Shown in pieces: positions 19,979 to 29,140 of a stretch of 64,000 nucleotides of DNA (its first letter is position 1; every line of letters begins with the position of its first letter). Source of the DNA: Asterias amurensis (taxonomy: Eukaryota > Echinodermata > Asteroidea > Forcipulatida > Asteriidae); NCBI RefSeq assembly GCF_032118995.1, contig NC_092657.1, forward strand, positions 2,539,891 through 2,603,890, read 5' to 3'. A model generated the notes under the pieces. That model was not told where the DNA came from. It saw nothing but the letters and a program-made list of their open reading frames with translations, and did no database searches. The translations under genes and the position numbers were made by a program.

Positions 19979-21932
19979 TTATTTCAACCACAAGTAAAAT
20001 GTCCATCTCACAGATAACAGCAATGCAACGATCATCGCCGTGTCAAAGGTCGTTGAGTTTGCGCTGTTGCACAAATCACCAAAGCAACAATGGTCGCAGA
20101 CAACTTGACCTTCGAATTTCTTGCATCCTTTGTCGTAGCATGTTCGCTCTGCGCATGCTCGAACTACACTCGTCTTGCCATTGGCCAGATACGTCTTGAC
20201 TTTCTGAGGGGAACAAAGAACAAAAACATAATTTATTCATACATTCATTTATTCATTTATTTATTAATTTATTCAGGATAGCCTTATCAGTGTACTGTCA
20301 TCCCAAAATTGTGTTAGGTAAACAGTCACAATTTAGAGCAGAAAGAAGAGCAATGCAATACGGGTGCTTGAAATAGTGTTGCACAAGAAGACCCAAATCA
20401 AATGCCACCGGGGGCACGATGCTACCTACTCCAGGGTCTGAAACATGGTTAACCTTCGTCCTTCGGATGGGACGTTAAAGCCATTGGTCCCGTGTGTTGT
20501 GTAACGCACGTAAAATAACCCAGTGTACTTTTCGAAAAAGCCCGCTGTTCTGGATGCGGCTGCTGTATGCGCCGTAGCACCTTTTAAACCATTATAAGGT
20601 GCTAAATAGAATTCATCACTGCAATAACCTATATTTCTGAAAGTGTGCATATACTCAGCGCCTTGAGTACCTTGTTTGGTTTGTATATACGTGCGCTATG
20701 TAAGACTTCGATATTATTTTTTCCTTTTTCGATTTACCCTGCATTTTTCGTAGACATTTGGATCGCATTCTTTCGAGAAAGGTGGGTCCAGATCATAGAT
20801 TTGGTCATCGCATTTGGGATCTCCTGCTCCGAGCTCAGTAAGTGTACACTCGTAGCACTGAATGGCGAGGCAGCAACCTATGGTTAAAAGGAGATTGACA
20901 ATGGGAGACTTTGGAACGCTAGGTGGCAGCAGACTTACCAGGTATTAAATTGTCATTGGCATTACCGAGAACAAAGGATTTTACCTGGTTAGTCTGCTGC
21001 CACCAAGCGTCCCGAAAGTCCCCCATTGGATTTAGTGGTTGAAAGGAAAAGTTAAAGAAGTCCACATGTAAAGGGACTTGAAACGCTATGGGTGCGTTCG
21101 TTTAGCTTCCCTGTGTCGACCCCGGTCTGCCCTGGTACGTTCGAATAGCATTGACGGGTGCTCACTCGGGTCAGCCCGCAGTGCCCTGCTTGTGGAGTGG
21201 GTCACTTGGGGGGGGGGGGGGGCGTCAGGGGCTCACCCGAGTGAGCACCGCGGGGTCGACCCAGGGAAGCTAATCGAACGCACCCTATGTAGACTTAAGA
21301 ATGGTTTGAAGCTTTGCATGGTGTGGATAAAACAATAACAGGAAACTATAACCAAATAGCGGGGTACAGCCATTTGGAAATGTTGTGCCTTTTGTGGTTG
21401 TGTTAGCTCTGAAATGGTCCAGTGTGGTCTCGACGTTTCGAACAGTATACGCTGCTTGTCTTCAGGAGATTTGTACATGTCCACACTGTGCTATTTACAC
21501 TGTTGAAGAACTAGGATTTGTCTGCAATGTACAGAACAAAGGAATGTCCACAGAGTGACTGCAACACAGAGCTGCAGTGGGCTTATGGAAGAGTCCTTGT
21601 GGGGTCTTGTACACGTTGTTACAATAGAACCACAAGGGAATTCCTTGTTCTTGTTGGAGACACAGGGGATTTTTTTTTTAAGAAAATGGAATAATTAGAG
21701 ATCAACAATGTTAGGACCCCACAAGCCGGATCCGTAGAGTTGCGTGCATGCATTGCGTGCACGCATTGCGTGCATTGCGTGCATGCATTGCGTGCATGCG
21801 TGTGTATGTGATGGGGAGGGATGGTGGGGGGGGGGGTCTCTGCTACATGTCGAGCATGCGGACATATTAATTATGAAATGATGTCTTACTGATTGTTGAA
21901 GCAAGCAAAACCAACTGGAAAGTTAACTCCAT
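19979..21932 (-). CDS. Ly6/uPAR (three-finger) GPI-anchored protein, copy 2
   Basis: Three exons on the minus strand: 21932-21890 (signal peptide MELTFQLVLLASTI, 43 nt, donor GTAAGA), 20877-20738 (CCLAIQCYECTLTELGAGD to YEKCR), 20203-19979 (KVKTYLANGKT to CCFGDLCNSAN, then a hydrophobic tail ending WLK and TAA). Phases are 1 and 0, exactly as in copy 1, and the product is 135 residues. The paired N-terminal CYEC and C-terminal CCxxxxCN are the hallmark of the Ly6/uPAR fold, and the tail predicts GPI attachment. The first exon length is identical to that of copy 1, which argues for tandem duplication. The coding sequence looks intact. The partner or ligand cannot be told from sequence. Confidence 0.85.
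20340..20720. repeat. SINE body (head missing)
   Basis: GTCCTTCGGATGGGACG, GGTCCCGTGTGTTGTGTAA and the GTAGCACCTTTTAAACCATT blocks match the SINE at 59333. Lies in Ly6 copy 2 intron 2. Confidence 0.65.
20899..21028. repeat. Palindromic MITE, AATGGGAGACTTTGG family
   Basis: CAATGGGAGACTTTGGAACG ... GTCTGCTGCCACCAAGCGTC ... CCCCCATTGG; Ly6 copy 2 intron 1. Confidence 0.8.
21090..21285. repeat. GGGTGCGTTCG palindromic element, variant
   Basis: Flanked by TAT on both sides (21087-21089, 21286-21288): the clearest 3-bp target duplication in the family. The interior differs from other copies (GGTGCTCACTCGGGT inverted pair and a poly-G run). Confidence 0.8.
21405..21475 (-). repeat. Remnant with CGAAACGTCGAG (Penelope/hammerhead-like) signature
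   Basis: Minus strand CTGAAGACAAGCAGCGTATA then CTGTTCGAAACGTCGAGACC. Part of the catalytic core is absent, so it is not an active ribozyme by eye. Confidence 0.4.
21735..21805. repeat. Short tandem repeat (GCGTGCATGCATT)
   Basis: Five or so copies of GCATTGCGTGCATGC words, upstream of a GGTGGGGGG run. Confidence 0.75.
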
Positions 21933-22249
21933 TGCTCGTCTAGTGATTAGTCCTCGAGAATCCCTTGGAAGAAAAATTTATAAAACAGAGTGAATACTTG
22001 GACGACTCTGTACGAAAAGAATCTTTGTGAAAAAAATACAATTGGTTTTGGATATACAATAGTTTGCTTCTTAAATTTACTGGCCCAAAACAACAAGCCT
22101 TGTCTCGCCAAAGAGAAATTTACGATCGAAGATTACTTACTGTATTATAAAAACAGGGATAACAATAATGTTTAACTCTAGTCTGAAAGCAGATTGATTA
22201 TGAAATTCTTATTACAGCCATTATTATCTAACTTATACCATCCCTTTAA

Positions 22250-23065
22250 AGGCACATAGACACATTTTTGTTAATGACCTGGGCCCAATTTTCATGGCTC
22301 TGCTTACCGCCGAATTCTACGCTTACGGTCACGATTCCCCGCTTACTTGCAAGCGCCGAATTTCTGCGCTAGCCTTGTAAGCCTAGAATGCCTAGTAACG
22401 GGGAGTACGCCCGCGCAGAAGCCCAAATTCGCCGCAAACCCGTGAAATACGCTTGCCGTAAGCACAGAATACCCTGCTTCCTTAAGTGCCGATTATGTGC
22501 TTACGGTAAGCAGAGCCATGAAATTGGACCCAGTAGGCCCTGTTCTCATCTTGGAGTGTCCCAACATAAAAATTGCAAGAGAATAATAAAACAAGCACAG
22601 CCATTGTTACACAAATCTTGTGTGCTTTCAGATGATGCATCGACAAGGCTTCTAGATGCGATCTTTTATCATTTTTGTGTTTGTGTTATTGCTTTTTACT
22701 TGCCATCTTTTGTTTAAGTTTTTACTGCAATTTTAGAATGTTTAATGTATAGTATATAAATGTGTATTTTTTATGAGCTAGGTCTGGGAGGGCACATCTT
22801 ATTTTGATGACAGTTTTTTGACTTTTGCCCTTCCCTGGACGGCCTGTGCTTGTTTATTGTTTTGCTTTTTTTGTCCGAAGAATTAAAATAAAATAAATTA
22901 ATTAATTGAGCGAGATATTACATCTTTCTCAAAAGCTATAGGCAGTTCAGAGGGAGCCGTTTCTCTCAATGTTTTATACTATCAACATCAGCTCTCCATT
23001 GCTCGTTACCAAGTTAATGTTTATGCTAACAATTAGTTGGAGTTATAACCAATGTGTCTAGAGTC
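22250..23065. repeat. Old GGCACTGGACAC MITE broken up by later insertions
   Basis: TTTAAAGGCACATAGACACA at the left, GGAGCCGTTTCTC and GTGTCTAGAGTC at the right. 22281-22542 is a GCTTAC...GGGCCC-type inverted element (arms GCCCAATTTTCATGGCTCTG / CAGAGCCATGAAATTGGACC). 22640-22910 is unassigned T-rich DNA. Confidence 0.5.
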
Positions 23066-23372
23066 TTCAATAACACAATTAAATGGAAGTAATTACATCA
23101 AAGTTACTCTGTTTACATTGATGCAAACTTACTGTGTATCCGTCGAACTAAGGCACACTGTTACAAACGGGTAAGGTGACAACAAACTCGTACATGGCGG
23201 CCATTGATGGACTTTGAGCCTCTCTATAGAGGGCCGTTTGTTTTCGAAGTTAAATATTATTAATAACGCTTTTAACAAGTTGCTATAATCTAGGTCAAAG
23301 GTCACGTACGTGACTAATGTTCCTTTGTAAGCGTTCAAAAAAATATCACTTAAAATACGCAGTGTGCTTCTG

Positions 23373-23640
23373 TTAGAGGCAATGGACACTTATGGTAATT
23401 ATTGTCAAAGACCTGTATACTCACTTGGTGTATCCCAACATAATATGCAGACAATTTTAAAACTGTGAAAAATAATGTTGACCCAATAGTGGTCATTGAA
23501 GTTGCGAGAGAAATGATGAAAGGAAAAACACCACTGGTGCAATGTGTGTGCTTTCAGGCTTCAGGCCTGAAGTCTATGTATGTTTGAATTACATACTTCA
23601 GAGGGAGCCATTTTCCTTCCCCTGAAAACACTATTCCATT
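23373..23640 (-). repeat. TTAA MITE, GGCACTGGACAC family, partial
   Basis: AGGCAATGGACACTTATGG ... GAGGGAGCCATTTTCC; one end lost. Confidence 0.55.
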
Positions 23641-24123
23641 CACTCCGATTTTGTAGTTCTAACTTTAGCACTCGAAGCAGTCATTATTTGTATATTATAC
23701 TCAAATCTGATTGGTTAAAAATTGAGTAATTTAATTAGCTGTGCCCCCCTCCCCCTTTTCTATCAAGATGCCGTCATAGTTATTTTTATGACACCCCTTG
23801 CAAGTATTCTGCTTGCTCATTGGTTAAGAGCGCGTCACATGACATGTCTTAGTTTTGCTAGACGACGGCCGTGTGATAGTGCGTCGGTTTGCCATGCGCT
23901 AGTCCGAAGACTAGCACACGGCGTGCAGTACCCAGACGTCCGTTGCGTGTACGAGGATGATAAATTAATAGTCTGTAACCATTTCGGATTGCACGACACT
24001 ACATGCAGTACAGTAAGTAAAAGTGTTTGCAATCTGTATTCGCGTCGTCCGTGGATTGTAGCATTCAGGTCTGTACCTTAATAATAGTAGTACAGTATTT
24101 AGAAATGTTTGGGGTGTTATAAA

Positions 24124-24294
24124 ACAAATATTGACTGCTTTTACTCGTGCAATGGTTAAAAACTATGACTCCCAAGGTGATCCCCGTAGCGTTCTATTTT
24201 CCCTCGGCTTTGCCTCGGGAAAATAGAACGCTCCGGGGATCACCTTGGGAGTCATAGTTTTAACCATAACACTCGAAGCAGTCAATATTTGTAT
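24124..24294. repeat. Long hairpin with about 80-bp arms
   Basis: Arms run AACAAATATTGACTGC ... TTAAAAACTATGACTCCCA ... TCTATTTTCCC and back, with the loop at CTCGGCTTTGCCTCGGG. Part of a larger unclassified element; 23660-23700 has a related TAGCACTCGAAGCAGTCA block. Confidence 0.75.
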
Positions 24295-24376
24295 AATATG
24301 CCCGGGGCATATAGTCAATCGACTATGCCCGCCCTGAAAATAACGGCTGCAACAAAAAGGTCGATCGTGTGTTCTG

Positions 24377-24690
24377 TACACCCTAAAAACTAAAGAGTTG
24401 AATCCAACACTTGCATGAGTTCGGTGAGTGACTACACTTTGAAAGTGTTGAATCCTGCATTTTATATGTTAAATCAAGCGTTTCAAAGTATTCGGTCAAC
24501 AATTTAAGTGCCAGTTTAACTTTTAAAAAGCTGATCCAACAATTCAGCAGAATTAACCCCTTTTGCGTTGGATCAAAAACTTAAATAAATGCTAGATTTA
24601 ACAAACAAAATGTTGGATCCAACACTTTCAAAGAGTAGGCAATCAACGAATGAAGTGCTGGATTCATCTCTTTAGTTTTTAGAGAGTATA
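24377..24690. repeat. Palindromic element, family 'TACACTCTAAAAACTAAAG', degenerate
   Basis: ACACCCTAAAAACTAAAGAG ... CTTTAGTTTTTAGAGAGTA; better preserved copy at 34330. Confidence 0.7.
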
Positions 24691-24888
24691 ATGTACGACA
24701 GCGTTCTGTTTGCACGGCGCGACATTTTTTTCGCAAACGACCTTCTACGTCAGGGTTTAAAAAAAACATTATTCGGCATATAATATTCGGTATATATATA
24801 TATTATATATATATAATGAATAGGGTAGGTGGCCTTAGCTTTCGATCCAAACCGGACTTTCTTCAGAGGCATGAAACAAGTACATTTT

Positions 24889-25010
24889 TTTTTTCACAGG
24901 ACTCGGGAAAGTACTGAGTATACAGTGCTAACACACATCGGTGTATGGGTAAAAACCAAAATATTAATATTCTTTATCCCCGATGCAAATTTAACATCTA
25001 TTATAAAAAA
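24889..25010 (+). repeat. tRNA-derived SINE, body and tail only
   Basis: TTTTCACAGGACTCGGGAAA, GTACTGAGTATACAGTGC and ACACACATCGGTGTATGGGT match the SINE at 51205. Confidence 0.65.
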
Positions 25011-25475
25011 AAAAAAATTAAAAATATTAATACAAACAAATACATATCCATTTATAGAAAAAGAGAGGGGGAAAGGGATTAAGGGAAGGATCCAGAAAGA
25101 AGATGGAAAATACCAGTCAATCAAAGTTTCTATTTCAGAAACAATATTGGTGGCTATGAACCAATAAGAGTGAAGTGGCGAGGACAATGTATTATAAATA
25201 AATTATAATATTATATATTATTCAATATGCAACATCACTGAAATACTGCAACGCCTTAAGTTTGGCCTTCGTTTGAAAAGTTTGTTCACCCTTGGTATTT
25301 CAATGTTTGCAACGCCCCATTACATTTGCAATTGGGTCACAGCGAAACCCTTTTATAAAATGACATGTGTTATTTTGTTTGGGTTGTGAGAATTATTTAT
25401 ATGCATTTTCAAGGTTTAATGTTGTTCACTCAGCAGCCACTGTATGCTGGAAACACAAAGGCCACAAAGTGTTTT

Positions 25476-25862
25476 TAAAGGCACTGGACATTACTGGTAA
25501 TTACTCAAAATAATTATTAGCATAAAACCTTTCTTGGTGACGAGTAATGGGGGAGAGGTTGATGGTATAAAACATTGTGAGAAACGGCTCCCTCTGAAGT
25601 GCCATAGTTTTCGAGAAGGAAGTAATTTTCCACGAATTTGATTTCAAGACCTCAATTTTAGAACTTGAGGTCTCGAAATCAACCATCTAAACGCACACAA
25701 CTTCGTGAGACAAGGGTGTTTTTTCTTCCATTCTTATCTCGCAAGTTCGATGACCGATTGAGCTCAAATTTTCACAGGTTTGTTATTTTATGCATATGTT
25801 GAGAAACACCAACTGTGAAGGCTAGTCTTTGACAATTATCAATAAGGTACACTGCCTTTAAC
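25476..25862 (-). repeat. TTAA MITE, GGCACTGGACAC family
   Basis: GGCACTGGACATTACTGG ... AATAAGGTACACTGCCTTTAA; immediately followed by another copy. Confidence 0.75.
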
Positions 25863-26243
25863 AACTACCAAATGTGTCATATTTGGTAATTGTTCAAGAC
25901 CAATCTTCTCACTTGGTGTATACCAACTTACGCACAAAATAACAAACCTGTGAACATTTGAACTCAATTGTCGTTGAGGTTGCGAGAGAATAATGGAACA
26001 AAAAATGCCCTTGTCGCACAAGTTGTGTGCTTTCATGATATGCTTGAATTCGAAACCCTAGCCGAGGTCTCAAATTCAATTCAAATATTTTAGTGAGATA
26101 TTACTTCCTTCTCAAAAACTTTGTTCACAAACTATATTTCATATCTCATGCTACTGTATTACTTGGGTAATTTCAAAATAATTATGGGCATTATTGTAAT
26201 GAATAACAGCATTTAAATAAATTACTGAATAATTTAATATAAT
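25863..26243 (+). repeat. Second, abutting GGCACTGGACAC MITE
   Basis: Opposite orientation, starts ACCAAATGTGTCATATTTGG; its right half has been amplified into the array that follows. Confidence 0.65.
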
Positions 26244-26940
26244 ACTTCAGTGGAAGCCGTATCTCACACTACTATAAACAACAGCTCTCTATTGCTCGAT
26301 ACCAAGTAAGCTGTTCTGCTTACAATTATTTTGAGTAATTACCAATAGTGTCCACTGCCTTTAAAAATAAATGTTACTGGATATAAAATACTTCAGTGGA
26401 AGCCGTTTCTCACACTACTATAACAACAGCTCTCTATTGCTCGTTACAAAGTAAGCTGTTATGCTTACAATTATTTTGAATAATTACCAATAGTGTCCAC
26501 TGCCTTTAAAAATAAATGTTACTGGATATAAAATACTTCAGTGGAAGCCGTTTCTCACACTACTATAACAACAGCTCTCTATTGCTCGTTACAAAGTAAG
26601 CTGTTATGCTTACAATTATTTTGAATAATTACCAATAGTGTCCACTGCCTTTAAAAATAAATGTTACTGGATATAAAATACATCAGTGGAAGCCGTTTCT
26701 CACACTACTATAACAACAGCTCTCTATTGCTCGTTACAAAGTAAGCTGTTATGCTTACAATTATTTTGAATAATTACCAATAGTGTCCACTGCCTTTAAA
26801 AATAAATGTTACTGGATATAAAATACTTCAGTGGAAGCCGTTTCTCACACTACTATAACAACAGCTCTCTTTTGCTCGTTACCAAGTAAGCTGTTATGCT
26901 TACAACTATTTTGAGAAATTACCAATAGTGTCCAGTGCCT
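26244..26940 (+). repeat. Tandem array, 145-bp unit, five copies
   Basis: CTTCAGTGGAAGCCGTTTCT recurs at about 26244, 26391, 26536, 26681 and 26826. Each unit is the terminal part of the MITE, ending CAATAGTGTCCACTGCC, plus AATAAATGTTACTGGATA. Inner copies are almost identical. Confidence 0.9.
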
Positions 26941-27369
26941 CTAAGTGCAGAATAAAGAAAGTTCACCAAATAAAAAAGCTGAGTATGTGTGACGTAGGTT
27001 AGTTTTGTTTTGCTCGAGTGTGCATAGTGTGGTCATGATAACTGGAGATAGCGTAGGGTGAAGTCAACAAGAACTTGACCGATATTTATGATTAAAAAAA
27101 AACAAAAAAAAAAACAAACAAACACTCAAAACCACAGTGACGCCACATAAATAAACAAGCATTCTTTCCTGCTGATCTAGTCTTAAAGGGACTGGTCCTG
27201 ACTCTTTGCGGGACCGACCCCTGATATGATATAATTGTAAGTGTTTTTCCCATGGACACCTTTTTAAAGTATTGTAAGTTTAACTAATCTTTTTATATAG
27301 TAGTGCTTTTTCATTTTTCAACTTTTTAAATTTCGCGAAATGAATGAAACAATATTTTATCATAGCTAA
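26941..27369. other. Intergenic, nothing recognised
   Basis: A-rich tract (AAACAAAAAAAAAACAAAC) at 27096-27123; no gene or repeat family identified. Confidence 0.4.
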
Positions 27370-27570
27370 AAAAAAAGTAATGCCTGTTTTTTGAAAGCAC
27401 TCATGTTTGTAGCTTTAATTCATATAATGTTGCTTGGACTGAATCTAATCATCTGAGTAGCAAAGGGTATGCAACCGCCATTACTGAACTTTTGAGTGAC
27501 ATTCGTTAATTTTGTAAACCAGCACCAAACCCGGTCAACTTCTTTTTGACTCGCCCTATCTAGCGCTGTT
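27370..27570. repeat. Dispersed repeat matching the Ly6 copy 1 intron 1 segment
   Basis: Unbroken counterpart of 16030-16150 plus 16986-17075. Confidence 0.55.
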
Positions 27571-27734
27571 AGGTAGGCTTTTGGACAAAGAAAGAGAAAC
27601 ACATTTTTTTTAGACGGAAAATTTTGTCAAAAATGATTAACAATGACTCAGACCGATTAAGTACCCTCCACTGCACATATTCTTAGCGCTGCTTTGCGGT
27701 CGATGTGCTTATAACTGTACGATTTCCATTGAAT

Positions 27735-27905
27735 ACAACCTGCGAATGCGAATGCGAAGCGAATCTTGACGTCACACATTCGCAACGAACAATTCGCAGC
27801 AGTTGCCCTCTGCTCTACTCCCTTGCGATAATCGCTGCAAAAGGAGTGTGTGACGTCCCATTCACGTCAAATTCGCTTCGCATTCGCATTCGCAGGAAGT
27901 ATGAA
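27735..27905. repeat. Palindromic element with GCGAATGCGAATGCGAAGCG arms
   Basis: CCTGCGAATGCGAATGCGAA ... TTCGCATTCGCATTCGCAGG with TTGACGTCACAC / GTGTGACGTCCCATTCACGTCAA near the arms. Confidence 0.75.
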
Positions 27906-28424
27906 CCGGGCTTAATGCTGCTTATCGTTCACCCACTGAAAGGCATGCTAACCTTCCGGTGCGTACTGCATGCACGAACATGAATGACGTCACAATGTAA
28001 ATTCATGGTGAACGCGCAAGATGGCCGCCTAATTTTCTCGCTAACCTGTGAAATACGTTTTCACCTAGGAAATACTTTACTGCTGCAGTAAAAAGCGCAA
28101 AAATATACCGTTTTGCAGCGCTATGAGATATGGCCCAGCAGGTTACGATACACTCAGCAGCCGCCACTGCAAGAAATACGATAGCAAACATCTTCTCTCT
28201 GAGAATGTTTCTTTAAAGTACGTTTATTTCAAAGATATTCAAAAAAACTCAAATCACCAAAATGTTCTTTATAATAATTGAAACTTGATGCAATTGTACT
28301 AAACCAAATGATAAATTCAAAATGTATTTTATTGCTTTTGTTAAACTCACTAGGTAAAAAACCAAATACAAAAATATAGAAACAAATTTATAGAAACAAC
28401 TTATTTTATATAGGATTTTAGGCA

Positions 28425-28560
28425 TTGCATGGTGGGGTATCAATGTATATTTATTTGGTCTGCGGTTACACAATGTGTGTATCTACTTGCCATGTAGAGT
28501 TTGTTCTTAGAGAACTGTCTTTCTTTTGTAGATTTATCGGGTGTTCGGGATACTTATTTT
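28425..28560 (+). repeat. Dispersed repeat, GGTATCAATGTATATTT ... AGAGTTTGTTCTTAGAGAAC
   Basis: Matches the complement of 43140-43300, which adjoins a hammerhead-like remnant; probably the tail of one retroelement family. Confidence 0.5.
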
Positions 28561-28787
28561 ATATTCCATTTCGCGAACAAAATATTACTGAAACTACCTT
28601 TTACTGGAGGAGAATTAAACTATTCAATGACAAGAAAACCTGGACATAACTATTCCCATCAGGTGACACCCCTGTGTGTGACGAAAACTGAGATTTCCAA
28701 GGGTATTATTTCAGTTGCCATGCAAGGCGTATAATAGTACTGACCGTGTTATTTCATTAACTGGTAAACAAGAAGCCTCACATTTTT

Positions 28788-29080
28788 AAAGCCATTAGAC
28801 CCTTTCGGTAAACAGTATTGTCCAAGGCCCACACTTCGTGTATCACAACTTCTATATCAAATAACAAACCTGTGAAAATTTGGGCTTAATCGGTCATCGG
28901 AGTCGGGAGAAAATAACGGGAAAACCCACCCTTGTATCCGCGCGTTTCGCCGTGTCATGACATGTGTTTAAAATAAATCCGTAATTCTCGTTAACGAGAA
29001 TTGATATTGTTTTACTGTTTTCTCAAAAAGTAAAGCATTTTATGGGATAATATTTCAAGAGAAGTATTTCACCACTACCT
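28788..29080 (-). repeat. GGCACTGGACAC MITE, old and partial
   Basis: AAAGCCATTAGACCCTTTCG, AATAACAAACCTGTGAAAAT and GGTCATCGGAGTCGGGAG survive. Lies just beyond the stop of chitobiase A. Confidence 0.5.
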
Positions 29081-29140
29081 TCTGTAAACCCTGTAAGTTA
29101 TTTGTAAATCTGTGAACTTATAGCCAAAGCCCCAGCGCAT

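Noticed and set aside
23722-24081. 119-codon plus-strand frame
   Set aside because: Lies in the unclassified repeat before the 24124 hairpin; no domain, no splice-consistent neighbours.
24829-25187. Overlapping 97-112 codon frames on both strands
   Set aside because: AT-rich SINE body and poly-A; no splice sites or conserved text.
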